Program-made: the position numbers and the translations under genes
Source of the DNA: Tenuifilum sp040752515
GTDB taxonomy: Bacteria; Bacteroidota; Bacteroidia; Bacteroidales; Tenuifilaceae
Reading direction: 5' to 3'
Assembly: GCA_040752515.1 (NCBI GenBank)
Contig: JBFMGQ010000001.1
Coordinates: 1 to 64,000, forward strand
Length of the DNA: 64,000 bases
Shown: positions 16,970 through 25,378 of the stretch, piece by piece
Layout of the letters: each line of letters begins with the position of its first letter
Numbering within the stretch: position 1 is the first letter of the stretch
The notes under the pieces: model-generated
What the model saw: only the letters and a program-made list of their open reading frames with translations
What the model was told of the DNA's origin: nothing
Database searches by the model: none

Positions 16970-17251
16970 TTACTTATAAAGGCAACGGTAAGCGGTATCG
17001 CCACTAACGCGAACCTTGAACTTTACATCCTTTGGAACAATGTAGGTTTGAAACTCCTTGTAGGTTTTCCAGGTAGTTTCGCCGGGTAGCATAACGTCCA
17101 TTTGACCTGAGATAACGGTCATATACTCCACGGTTGAGGTGCCAAACTCGTACTCGCCCTGAGCCATAACACCCACAGTTGCCCTGCCTTCGGCAGTTTC
17201 AAAGGCTATCGATTTAACCTTGCCTTCAAAGTATTCATTTGTTTTAAACAT
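16970..17251 (-). CDS. ppnP: Pyrimidine/purine nucleoside phosphorylase PpnP (DUF1255)
   Basis: A 93-residue small cupin matching PpnP/YaiE over its full length: the opening NEYFEGKVKSIAFETAEGRA, then VGVMAQGEYEFGTSTVEYMT and MDVMLPGETTWKTY with the C-terminal YRCLYK. The family catalyses phosphorolysis of several nucleosides. It is single-gene, read leftward, with a hairpin after its stop and a TAACTTTG element (17267-17274) 16 bases upstream. Confidence 0.9.
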   Translation of the reverse strand: MFKTNEYFEGKVKSIAFETAEGRATVGVMAQGEYEFGTSTVEYMTVISGQMDVMLPGETTWKTYKEFQTYIVPKDVKFKVRVSGDTAYRCLYK

Positions 17252-17571
17252 AGCTTATTTTTTTCCCAAAGTTAACCAGTTAAAACATTTTTAGAAATGA
17301 TTTAAGTCAGAAAATTTTGATAGTAACATAACCAAGGATGTAAACATAACACTTAATGTTCAATAAATGCATTACGACAATTTCATATTAAAACAAACAA
17401 TTGTGTTACAATAAATTCTATTGAAATTGATTGACACCTTAAAACAAATTGCACTTATCAATGTTATTCTATTTAGAATGTTTCCAAATAATAGACTTTT
17501 GATAAAAATCATTTGAAGCAAAACTTGTTATGCATATTTTTACATATCGATAACTAAAAACCTTAAAACCG
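17252..17571. promoter_or_regulatory. Divergent ppnP/pruA intergenic region
   Basis: No gene. On the ppnP side, minus-strand TAACTTTG at 17267-17274 is an exact -7 match, but without an obvious -33. On the pruA side there is a palindrome, ATTCTA-TT-TAGAAT at 17466-17479, about 95 bases before the pruA ATG. It could be an operator, although in AT-rich DNA such a short palindrome can occur by chance. Confidence 0.35.
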
Positions 17572-19215
17572 ATGAACAACGCAATTTTCAAGTACGATTT
17601 ACCTAAAAACGAACCGGTGCTCAGCTACCTGCCTTGCTCACCAGAGCGCGAGGCACTGGAAAAAGAGATTAAAAGGTTATCAACCGGTGTAATGGATATA
17701 CCACTTATAATAGGTGGCAAGGAGGTTAGAACAGGAAAGTTAGGCAATGTAGTTATGCCTCACAATCACAGCCACGTATTAGCCCAGTACCATATTGCCG
17801 GCGAGGAAGAAACCCAAATGGCCATTGAGGCTGCTCTTAATGCGCATGAGTACTGGTCGCAGGTATCGTGGGTTGAGCGTTTGAGCATAACGCTCAAGGT
17901 GGCCGAACTGATTTCAAAAAAGTATCGAGCCACATTAAATGCAGCAACCATGCTTGGACAAGGTAAGAACGTTTACCAAGCTGAGATTGACGCCGCATGC
18001 GAAACGATTGACTTTTTACGATTCAACGCCCACTATATCTCCGAAATTTATAACCAGCAACCCATATCAGAAACCGGAACAATAAACAGGTTGGAATACA
18101 GACCGCTGGAAGGATTTGTTTTTACAGTAAGTCCATTCAACTTTACGGCAATTGCTTCGAACCTGAACATGGCTCCTGTTCTTATGGGAAATACTGTGGT
18201 TTGGAAACCGGCTTCGACTGCGCTACTATCGAACTACATTTTAATGCAGATATATAAGGAGGCAGGAGTGCCCGACGGCGTTATCAACTTTATACCGGGT
18301 AAAGGCTCTGCCATTGGCAATGTAGTGTTCAACCACCCTTTGCTTGCCGGCATTCATTTTACCGGTTCAACCGTTACCTTTAACACCTTTTGGAAAGCGG
18401 TGAGCAATAACATAGGCAAATACCGTTCGTATCCTAAGCTTGTAGGAGAAACCGGAGGCAAAGATTTCATTTTTGTTCATCCCAGTGCAAATATCAATCA
18501 GGCTGTAATTGCTGCGGTTAGAGGGGCATTTGAATACCAGGGACAAAAGTGCTCGGCTGCATCGCGGGCGTATATTCCAGAATCGATTTGGCCTGAATTC
18601 AAAAGAACGATACTCGGTATAATGCACGAAATCAATATGGGTGATCCTACTGACTACGAAACGTTTGTAAACGCAGTTATTGACGAGGCCTCGTTCGACA
18701 ACATAATGAGCTACATTGAAAAGGCAAAACAATCCGATGCCGCTGAAATAATTGCCGGAGGCAAGGGCGATAAAAGCAAGGGGTACTTTGTGGAACCAAC
18801 AATCATAGTTACAACCGACCCACACTTTGTTACCATGGAAGAGGAAATATTTGGCCCTGTGCTGACCATATATGTTTACCCCGACGAAAAGTTTGAGGAA
18901 ACGCTTGAGCTTTGCGATAAAACCTCGCCATATGCACTTACGGGTGCAATATTCTCGTCCGACAGGCAAGCACTGAACAAGGCATGCAGGGTTCTGCGAT
19001 ACTCGGCTGGTAATTTCTACTTTAATGATAAACCCACAGGGGCCGTGGTAGGGCAACAACCCTTTGGGGGCGCTCGTGCAAGCGGAACCAACGATAAGGC
19101 CGGAGGTCCTTTCAACCTAATTCGCTGGACAAGCCCCCGCACCATCAAGGAAAACCTGAACCCACCTACCGATTACAAATACCCCTATATGACTAATGCC
19201 CGTTGTGGCGAATAA
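17572..19215 (+). CDS. pruA: L-glutamate gamma-semialdehyde dehydrogenase (1-pyrroline-5-carboxylate dehydrogenase)
   Basis: A 547-residue aldehyde dehydrogenase of the eukaryote-like P5CDH group: SPFNFTAIASNLNMAPVLMG, VWKPASTALLSNY, then ETGGKDFIFVHPSAN and the catalytic YQGQKCSAASRAY with nucleophile Cys 327. The C-terminal QQPFGGARASGTNDKAGGP is also typical. It oxidises glutamate semialdehyde to glutamate with NAD, the second step of proline and arginine breakdown. No proline dehydrogenase lies in the window. It is a single gene with its own terminator. Confidence 0.95.
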   Translation: MNNAIFKYDLPKNEPVLSYLPCSPEREALEKEIKRLSTGVMDIPLIIGGKEVRTGKLGNVVMPHNHSHVLAQYHIAGEEETQMAIEAALNAHEYWSQVSWVERLSITLKVAELISKKYRATLNAATMLGQGKNVYQAEIDAACETIDFLRFNAHYISEIYNQQPISETGTINRLEYRPLEGFVFTVSPFNFTAIASNLNMAPVLMGNTVVWKPASTALLSNYILMQIYKEAGVPDGVINFIPGKGSAIGNVVFNHPLLAGIHFTGSTVTFNTFWKAVSNNIGKYRSYPKLVGETGGKDFIFVHPSANINQAVIAAVRGAFEYQGQKCSAASRAYIPESIWPEFKRTILGIMHEINMGDPTDYETFVNAVIDEASFDNIMSYIEKAKQSDAAEIIAGGKGDKSKGYFVEPTIIVTTDPHFVTMEEEIFGPVLTIYVYPDEKFEETLELCDKTSPYALTGAIFSSDRQALNKACRVLRYSAGNFYFNDKPTGAVVGQQPFGGARASGTNDKAGGPFNLIRWTSPRTIKENLNPPTDYKYPYMTNARCGE

Positions 19216-19237
19216 CATAATTAGTTATATGATTATG

Positions 19238-19264
19238 AACGGCTACATTATGTGGCCGTTTTTT
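19238..19264 (+). terminator. Rho-independent terminator of pruA
   Basis: A nine-pair stem (AACGGCTAC with GTGGCCGTT, one G-T pair), loop ATTAT, then TTTTG. It begins 23 bases after the pruA stop. Confidence 0.75.
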
Positions 19265-19315
19265 GTTTGCAAGCATTGATATTATTTCGTTTTTTTGCCA
19301 CGTAATTTGAATTAT

Positions 19316-21460
19316 ATGGAGATAGTAAACAAAGCCAAGCACGTTGAACTAATATCGGCAGAGCTCAACATTCCCAGCCGAGGTGTTGCAAACACAATCA
19401 AACTACTTGACGAAGGGGCAACCATACCCTTTATAAGCCGCTACCGCAAGGAGATGACCGGAAACCTTGATGAAACACAAATTACTGCTATCCGCGACCT
19501 ATCTGTTAAGTATGTTGAACTTGACAAGCGCAAGGCAACCATACTATCCACCATTGAAGAGCAAGGTAAACTAACCGATGAACTAAGATCAAGGATTATA
19601 AGCTGCTATAACGCAAACGAACTGGAAGATATCTACCTACCATACAAACCCAAGCGAAGAACTAAAGCAACCATAGCCAAAGAGAAAGGATTAGAACCAT
19701 TAGCCTTACTGATTTTTAAGCAGCAGGAAAGAAACATCCATGCTAAAGCAGAAGCCTTTATAAACGATAAAGTTGCCGATGCTGATGAAGCACTTGCTGG
19801 CGCCCGCGATATTATTGCAGAATGGATTAGCGAAGACGAAAAAGCGCGAAACATAGCCCGAAAGCATTTCCGAAAATCGGCCATCATAAAGTCGAAGGTG
19901 GTCAAAGGCAAGGAAACGGAGGGCATTAAATACTCCGACTACTTTAACTGGGAGGAGGATGCGAAGCGTTGCGCATCGCACAGGTTCTTGGCCATGCAAC
20001 GTGGACAAGACGAAGGATTTCTACGAGTAAGCATAACCCCACCGGCAGAGCCTGTAATTGAAGAGCTGGAACACGTATTTATCCGTTCAAACGGTGAAGT
20101 TGCCGATCAGATGAAGCAAGCAATAGCCGACAGCTACAAAAGACTAATTGAACCATCAATTGAAAACGAATTTACAGCCACGCTAAAAGAGAAAGCTGAC
20201 GATGAGGCTATAAAAGTTTTTGCCGAAAACCTGAGGCAACTCTTACTCTCGCCACCCCTTGGGCAAAAAAGCGTGCTTGCCATTGACCCAGGCTACCGAA
20301 CGGGATGCAAGGTGGTTTGTCTTGACCCGCAAGGGAACTTACTGCATAATGAAACCATTTTTCCACACCCACCCCAAAGCGAGCAAGGGAAGGCCATGAG
20401 TAAGATATCGGCATTGGTTGACACCTACAAGGTTGAAGCGATAGCAATTGGTAATGGTACAGCGAGCCGTGAGACCGAAGCATTGATTAAACGAATTAGG
20501 TTTAACCGCGATGTAAAAGTTTTTGTTGTTAGCGAGGATGGTGCATCGGTTTACTCGGCTTCACCGGTGGCTCGCGAAGAATTCCCGGAATACGATGTAA
20601 CCGTTCGGGGAGCGGTTTCAATTGGCCGTCGACTAATGGACCCATTGGCTGAGCTGGTTAAGATAGATCCCAAGTCGATTGGCGTAGGCCAATACCAGCA
20701 CGATGTTGACCAAGCCAAGCTGAAAGGCAGCCTTGACCAGGTTGTAGAAAGCTGCGTAAACCATGTTGGCGTTCACCTGAACACCGCCAGCAAGCACCTG
20801 CTTACCTACGTTTCCGGGCTTGGAACGCAATTGGCCAAAAATATTGTGGAATACCGGGCAAAGAATGGTGCGTTCCGAAGCCGGGACGAACTTAAAAAAG
20901 TTCCCCGATTAGGCGAAAAAGCCTTTGAGCAATGTGCAGGCTTCCTAAGAATTGCCGAATCCGAAAATCCCCTTGACAACACAGCCGTTCACCCCGAAAG
21001 CTACCACATTGTAGAAAAAATGGCAGCCGATTTGGGGTGTTCGGTGGCAGAACTCATCCAAAACGAAGAGCTACGGTCAAAAATCAAACTTGAAAAGTAC
21101 GTAACCGATAAGGTAGGATTACCCACACTAAACGACATCATGCAAGAGCTCTCAAAACCCGGATGCGATCCCCGAAAAGCCATAAAAGTATTTGAGTTTG
21201 CCGAAGGTATTTTCAGCATCGACGACCTTAAACCAGGTATGGTTTTACCGGGTATTGTAACCAACATCACCAACTTTGGTGTATTTGTTGATATAGGCGT
21301 TAAGCAGGATGGGCTGGTTCACATTTCGCAATTGGCCAATCGCTACGTTTCGAACCCGCTCGATGTGGTTAAGCTGCACCAACACGTAAAGGTGAAAGTG
21401 CTTGAGGTTGATATTCCCAGAAAAAGGATTCAGCTCTCAATGAAGGATGTGGAGCAGTAA
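19316..21460 (+). CDS. tex: Tex-family RNA-binding transcription accessory protein
   Basis: A 714-residue protein with the full Tex architecture: an N-terminal domain (GATIPFISRYRKEMTGNLDE), a YqgF-like RNase H fold (VLAIDPGYRTGCKVVCLD), helix-hairpin-helix repeats (LGTQLAKNIVEYRAKNGAFR; VPRLGEKAFEQCAGFLRI) and a C-terminal S1 domain (GIVTNITNFGVFVDIGVKQD). ATG 19316 is preferred over TTG 19295 because MEIVNKAKHVELISAEL is the usual family beginning. Tex binds nucleic acid and affects transcription and stress tolerance in other bacteria. It is a monocistronic gene. Confidence 0.93.
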   Translation: MEIVNKAKHVELISAELNIPSRGVANTIKLLDEGATIPFISRYRKEMTGNLDETQITAIRDLSVKYVELDKRKATILSTIEEQGKLTDELRSRIISCYNANELEDIYLPYKPKRRTKATIAKEKGLEPLALLIFKQQERNIHAKAEAFINDKVADADEALAGARDIIAEWISEDEKARNIARKHFRKSAIIKSKVVKGKETEGIKYSDYFNWEEDAKRCASHRFLAMQRGQDEGFLRVSITPPAEPVIEELEHVFIRSNGEVADQMKQAIADSYKRLIEPSIENEFTATLKEKADDEAIKVFAENLRQLLLSPPLGQKSVLAIDPGYRTGCKVVCLDPQGNLLHNETIFPHPPQSEQGKAMSKISALVDTYKVEAIAIGNGTASRETEALIKRIRFNRDVKVFVVSEDGASVYSASPVAREEFPEYDVTVRGAVSIGRRLMDPLAELVKIDPKSIGVGQYQHDVDQAKLKGSLDQVVESCVNHVGVHLNTASKHLLTYVSGLGTQLAKNIVEYRAKNGAFRSRDELKKVPRLGEKAFEQCAGFLRIAESENPLDNTAVHPESYHIVEKMAADLGCSVAELIQNEELRSKIKLEKYVTDKVGLPTLNDIMQELSKPGCDPRKAIKVFEFAEGIFSIDDLKPGMVLPGIVTNITNFGVFVDIGVKQDGLVHISQLANRYVSNPLDVVKLHQHVKVKVLEVDIPRKRIQLSMKDVEQ

Positions 21461-21519
21461 GAAATACATTTACACCAAGTGACATGAATTTTAAGGAATG
21501 AGTCGGAATGAGCCGGAAT

Positions 21520-21690
21520 AGATAGAATTTGATGGAGTTAGAAGAAGTTAGAAGAAGTTAGAGGAAGTTAGAGGAAGTTAGAGGAAGTTTGGTCCGTTAA
21601 ACGTGAGCCGTGAAACCTGAAACGTGAAAAGAAGAATTGAGAATATGATGGAGTTAGAGGAAGTTAAAGGAAAAGTGAACAGTTAAAACA
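21520..21690. repeat. 10-bp tandem repeat element, copy A
   Basis: From 21541 five successive 10-base units follow: GAAGAAGTTA twice, GAGGAAGTTA twice and GAGGAAGTTT. They are preceded by GAGTCGGAATGAGCCGG-like sequence. Next come TCCGTTAAACGTGAGCCGTG and then a second block at 21631-21686 with GAAGAATTGAGAATATGA and AGGAAAAGTGAACAGTTAA. The same modules reappear in copy B at 47187-47400, so this is a dispersed intergenic element. It lies just downstream of a minus-strand chemoreceptor gene. Confidence 0.8.
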
Positions 21691-21736
21691 AAATTCTCTA
21701 ATTGAAAAATACAGTTAATGAATCAACTAACAAAAA

Positions 21737-22867
21737 CTATTTCTTCCTAATCTTAAAATACGATACCAATTCCACAAATTGGTTAGCAAACTCTGAAAGC
21801 TTATTGCTGGTTGTAACAACCTCCTCGCTGATAGCAACGTTTTGCTGGGCAACAACATTTTGCTGTTGAATGGCATTATTGACCTGTTCAACCCCCACGT
21901 GCTGCTCAATGCTTGCAGCGGTAATCTCCTGAATTAACTCGGTAGTTTTTGTGATATCGGGTATGAGTTCGTTAAGCATGGATTGGGTATGCCTAGCAAC
22001 GCTCACGCTCTTGCTGGCCAGTTGAACAATTTCATCGGCTGCGGCCTTGCTTGTTTCGGCAAGCTTACGAACCTCAGCGGCAACCACGGCAAAGCCCTTG
22101 CCGTGTGCACCTGCTCGGGCTGCCTCAACGGCGGCATTAAGTGCAAGTATGTTGGTTTGAAAGGCTATATCGGTAATTACATTGATTTTTTGAGCTATAT
22201 GGTTAATGGCCTCCAAATTCTCATCGGCCGATTTATTCAGGTTTTGCACACCATCTAATACTTTACGCGAGTAAACTTCGGTTTGTTTGGAATTATCGGC
22301 ATTCTTCTCGATATGGGCTGCGATTTGTTCCATGGATGAAGAAATCTCCTCGATTGACGAAGATTCTTCAGCAGCACCCTCAGCCAGTTGCCCAGAAATG
22401 GCGTTGAGTTCATCACTCATTTCGCGCAACTTAGCCACGTTATTCTGAATTTGTAGAACAACTCTACCAAAGTTCTCCCTAATAATATTGGTTGCCTGAA
22501 TAAGTTGACCTAAATCGGTTTTAGGGTTCACGTATGAGTCGTCATCGGGAATGTTAAAATCGCCTTCGGCCAACTTGTATAGTTTAGCTATTGCCTTTGA
22601 TAACGGCCTTACTACCTTAATGGTAGCATAGTAGAAACATAGCACACTAAACAAGACATTAATGGCAAGCATTAGGTATCGAATGAACGTATTGCCATCA
22701 TAAAATTTAACCCTAATGCTTACCGTTGTCATTATAAACAACAGATTTATAAGCCAAACTACCCCAACCTTAACAAAGATACTGTTCTTATATACTCTAC
22801 TTAAAAGAATTGCAGCAGCCACACCCGATACGAGCGTGCTAACCATTAGGCTAATTACAAATTCCAT
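21737..22867 (-). CDS. Methyl-accepting chemotaxis protein with a small membrane-embedded N-terminus
   Basis: A 376-residue protein. Hydrophobic segments fill about residues 1-88 (VISLMVSTLVSGVAAAILLS; VWLINLLFIMTTVSIRV; YLMLAINVLFSVLCFYYATI), with hardly any periplasmic loop. A HAMP-like linker (PLSKAIAKLYKLAEGDFNIP) leads to the signalling coiled coil, whose hairpin tip reads AFQTNILALNAAVEAARAGA with GKGFAVVAAEVRKLAETS. The absence of an extracellular ligand domain suggests it senses membrane or internal signals or pairs with another protein. No other chemotaxis gene is adjacent. The 10-bp repeat element lies directly after its stop. Confidence 0.9.
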   Translation of the reverse strand: MEFVISLMVSTLVSGVAAAILLSRVYKNSIFVKVGVVWLINLLFIMTTVSIRVKFYDGNTFIRYLMLAINVLFSVLCFYYATIKVVRPLSKAIAKLYKLAEGDFNIPDDDSYVNPKTDLGQLIQATNIIRENFGRVVLQIQNNVAKLREMSDELNAISGQLAEGAAEESSSIEEISSSMEQIAAHIEKNADNSKQTEVYSRKVLDGVQNLNKSADENLEAINHIAQKINVITDIAFQTNILALNAAVEAARAGAHGKGFAVVAAEVRKLAETSKAAADEIVQLASKSVSVARHTQSMLNELIPDITKTTELIQEITAASIEQHVGVEQVNNAIQQQNVVAQQNVAISEEVVTTSNKLSEFANQFVELVSYFKIRKK

Positions 22868-23521
22868 AAACAGTATTTGTATTAATGGGTTAATTATCGA
22901 TTTGAACTGATAAACAATGTTAAAGTTACAAAAAAATGAACAAAAACGTTTTTATCACGAAAATTAATCTCTTAGAAAATTAACAGATTAAAAAAGTAAA
23001 AACCAAACAAATTAAAGATAGTTTTGATAAAATCAGGGTCATAAGTTTGTCATTTTGATGAAATGTCCCCTTACTTCTATCTTTGGAAAAAGTACATTAC
23101 TGTATTATGATGAAAAATTGTTTGTCGTGTTCCTTATTTTATATGGTATTTTCAAAATTTGAAACCTAAATGGAAACAGTATTTTAGAATAGTGCCACTG
23201 TTCCTTCGGATTGAGTAGTTAAGAATTACTTTTTTTGACATTATAAATGAAAGTTGTGGCTACATTCTTCAAGTAACCGATTTCTTACTTACAAATATCC
23301 ATAATCAATCTAAAGGCGAACAGCCTATAAACTTCTAGTTGATTTAGTAAACGCTTTGAAAAAATAGATAAACAAGTGTATGGTTATTAGCATTTTAAAT
23401 AAAACATGTTCTATAACACGTTATAAAACATTTTGCCAATAGGGAAAATAACATAAATTAGCTAAATCTTGAGGATGCCGAAAATCAATAAAAGAGTAGG
23501 CCAAATTAAAAACAACTTCAT
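22868..23521. other. 654-base AT-rich intergenic region
   Basis: No gene is seen on either strand. It separates a minus-strand chemoreceptor from the plus-strand lipoprotein locus and should hold both promoters, but no TAnnTTTG element is present in a convincing position. A palindrome, TATAAC-AC-GTTATA at 23412-23425, lies about 100 bases before the lipoprotein gene and could be an operator. Composition is clearly more AT-rich than the core genes to the left. Confidence 0.4.
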
Positions 23522-23545
23522 ATGATTAGAAAAAATTCTTGGAGC

Positions 23546-23565
23546 GTATGTATGTATGTATGTAT
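23546..23565 (+). repeat. GTAT tetranucleotide tract in a signal-peptide region (five units)
   Basis: Five perfect GTAT units followed by GCAT. The tract lies between ATG 23522 and the frame of the downstream lipoprotein. With five units, the frame from ATG 23522 stops at TAG 23573-23575. With four units the same ATG would read through into the lipoprotein as MIRKNSWSVCMYVCIISFFT then SC, a proper signal peptide with a lipobox. Tetranucleotide tracts placed like this are classic slipped-strand contingency sites. Confidence 0.7.
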
Positions 23566-24593
23566 GCATAATTAGTTTCTTTACCTCATGTACAGGCGAA
23601 GTGGAATTTAATGCAAGAAACGAGAACTTTGAAAAGGATAAGTTTAGCTGGTTAGCCGAAAAGACAAGGGTGGAGGACGGAAAACTTGTTATTGAAGCAA
23701 ATTCATTCTTTGAAGTTTTGCATCTTTTATCTGAAATGACAGAAGATGAGTTAGATAAATGGGAAGAAAAAATAGGTTTTGTTTCATATAGAACAATTCT
23801 TAGAAGAATTAATTATCTCAGAGAAAACGACAACTTAGATGCAAAAGAATTAATTGAGAGATTCCCAAACACTATTGTTCAAAAGGATAGCACAATTTAC
23901 CCCTTAATTGAAAGCACTATTGACCAAATGATTTGCAATGCCCATGGTGAATATTACACAACAGGAGTTTTTAATAAGTGGACACCTGACAAATTTATTA
24001 TGGTATTTGAACCTGATAAGGATAAAATAGAATATGCAGTATCTCTATTGAAATCAGAGCCTGAAAAAGGGATTTACCTCTTCTCAAAAGAAGAATTGAT
24101 TGCATCAAAGTTTGATTGTTTATCATTTTATAAAACCTATAGACAAGATGATAATAAAAGAATATATTTGCAAGTCGAAGTTAGAAAAATCATTGTAGGC
24201 TTACAGGGTTTCCCTTTTAACACAAAAATAGAACAATATTACGCAGGTTGGAAGGCATGGGGTGAAGAGAGAAACTGGCTAGGTCAATGGAAGCAATACT
24301 ATACTAACATAAGAGTATCAGATGCAAAGTATAGTGTGATAGTCCCTATTAAGAATCAATACCAACCCGACCCAAACAATGATGCATATACTTTAACTTT
24401 TTGGGATTCTCCTGTAGAAAATGTTAGCTATAATGACATTGAAGTTTGCTCAAGACACTACTTTATAGGGCATCAAATAAAAACAGAATTTAATAAGCCA
24501 GGTATCCCAGAACCTAAATTTGAACGCGTACATGTATATGCTGAATCACGGGGGGTAAAACCTGGTGTACAGGTTGCATGTAGCCCCTGGTAA
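23556..24593 (+). CDS. Putative surface lipoprotein of unknown function, possibly phase-variable
   Basis: A 345-residue open frame. From ATG 23556 it begins MYVCIISFFTSCTGEVEFNA, with a lipobox (FTSC) but no positively charged n-region. The better signal peptide starts at ATG 23522 and is out of frame by one GTAT unit (see 23546-23565), so this allele may be in an off or low state. The mature protein is soluble, rich in charged and aromatic residues (YYAGWKAWGEERNWLGQWKQ), and its family is not recognised. It heads a locus of three further envelope genes; a hairpin lies 11 bases after its stop. Confidence 0.7.
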   Translation: MYVCIISFFTSCTGEVEFNARNENFEKDKFSWLAEKTRVEDGKLVIEANSFFEVLHLLSEMTEDELDKWEEKIGFVSYRTILRRINYLRENDNLDAKELIERFPNTIVQKDSTIYPLIESTIDQMICNAHGEYYTTGVFNKWTPDKFIMVFEPDKDKIEYAVSLLKSEPEKGIYLFSKEELIASKFDCLSFYKTYRQDDNKRIYLQVEVRKIIVGLQGFPFNTKIEQYYAGWKAWGEERNWLGQWKQYYTNIRVSDAKYSVIVPIKNQYQPDPNNDAYTLTFWDSPVENVSYNDIEVCSRHYFIGHQIKTEFNKPGIPEPKFERVHVYAESRGVKPGVQVACSPW

Positions 24594-24603
24594 TAATAAA
24601 CAT

Positions 24604-24627
24604 GGGTTCCCTTTAAATGGGGAACCC
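24604..24627 (+). terminator. Hairpin between the lipoprotein and the outer-membrane gene
   Basis: A perfect 8-bp stem, GGGTTCCC with GGGAACCC, and an 8-base loop, beginning 11 bases after the lipoprotein stop. No T-run follows, so it may be an attenuator or mRNA-stabilising structure rather than a full terminator. Confidence 0.45.
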
Positions 24628-24657
24628 TAAGTTTATGAATGATTAAAATTATATGCC

Positions 24658-25356
24658 ATGAAGTACTTCATAAAGATAATCTCAATATCTGTTTTAATTA
24701 TTGTTTATTTCAATAAACAGACATATTCAAAGACAGACACTTTAAACTTTTCAAATAGAATTAAGAAACATATAATTCCACACCTTGACCTTGGACTTGC
24801 AGGAGGTGTTTCCATTCCAAAACAGTATACTGGGGATCCTATAGGTACCTTTGAACCAAAATTTAAGGAATCTTTTTCCTATAAAGTTCAACTCTGCATG
24901 AGATTTAAATTACTTGAAGGGTTAAATGCATTAATTACACCTAATTTCTCCAAATTAGGTTATAAATACAATGATTTTGAGCTTGCATTTCCGGCTGGAA
25001 TGATATTTCAAGGATATAATCATGAATACTATTATTATGGGAATGGGGTTGGGGTTGAGCTTTACATACTAGACTCCTTTTCAATTACTGCAGCCTACGG
25101 CAGAAATTACTTAATAAAGAAAATATCAACAAGCGACACCAATTTTAAAAGTTTAAACAATTTTGGCAATGTAACCCAAAACAAAACTGAAGGGTTAACA
25201 TTGTCGTGCAGATACAAAGTTAACAGATTCGGCTTGGGTTTAATTTATGATATTCCTTTGTCAGAAAGTTCAATAGAGAAAGATCAAATTGGAGGCAAAA
25301 GAGATTACACAAAGATTAAAGGGATATACCTATTAGTAGAATATACAATTCTTTAA
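24658..25356 (+). CDS. Predicted outer-membrane beta-barrel protein
   Basis: A 232-residue protein with a signal peptide (MKYFIKIISISVLIIVYFNK). The body alternates polar and hydrophobic residues in strands ending in aromatic residues (SFSYKVQLCMRFKLLEG; GVGVELYILDSFSITAAYGR; KGIYLLVEYTIL), like the small 8-stranded barrels of Bacteroidota. It ends on a hydrophobic strand, as expected for barrel insertion. The family is not identified. It lies 22 bases before a TonB receptor, so it probably belongs to the same uptake locus. Confidence 0.65.
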   Translation: MKYFIKIISISVLIIVYFNKQTYSKTDTLNFSNRIKKHIIPHLDLGLAGGVSIPKQYTGDPIGTFEPKFKESFSYKVQLCMRFKLLEGLNALITPNFSKLGYKYNDFELAFPAGMIFQGYNHEYYYYGNGVGVELYILDSFSITAAYGRNYLIKKISTSDTNFKSLNNFGNVTQNKTEGLTLSCRYKVNRFGLGLIYDIPLSESSIEKDQIGGKRDYTKIKGIYLLVEYTIL

Positions 25357-25378
25357 AACAAATCAAAATATAAAATTC

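Noticed and set aside
18367..19059. 230-codon minus-strand open frame
   Set aside because: It lies wholly inside pruA, which is a clear full-length enzyme; the minus frame has no recognisable motif.
21541..21590. CRISPR array
   Set aside because: The 10-base units are contiguous with no spacers and no cas gene is present; these are simple tandem repeats.
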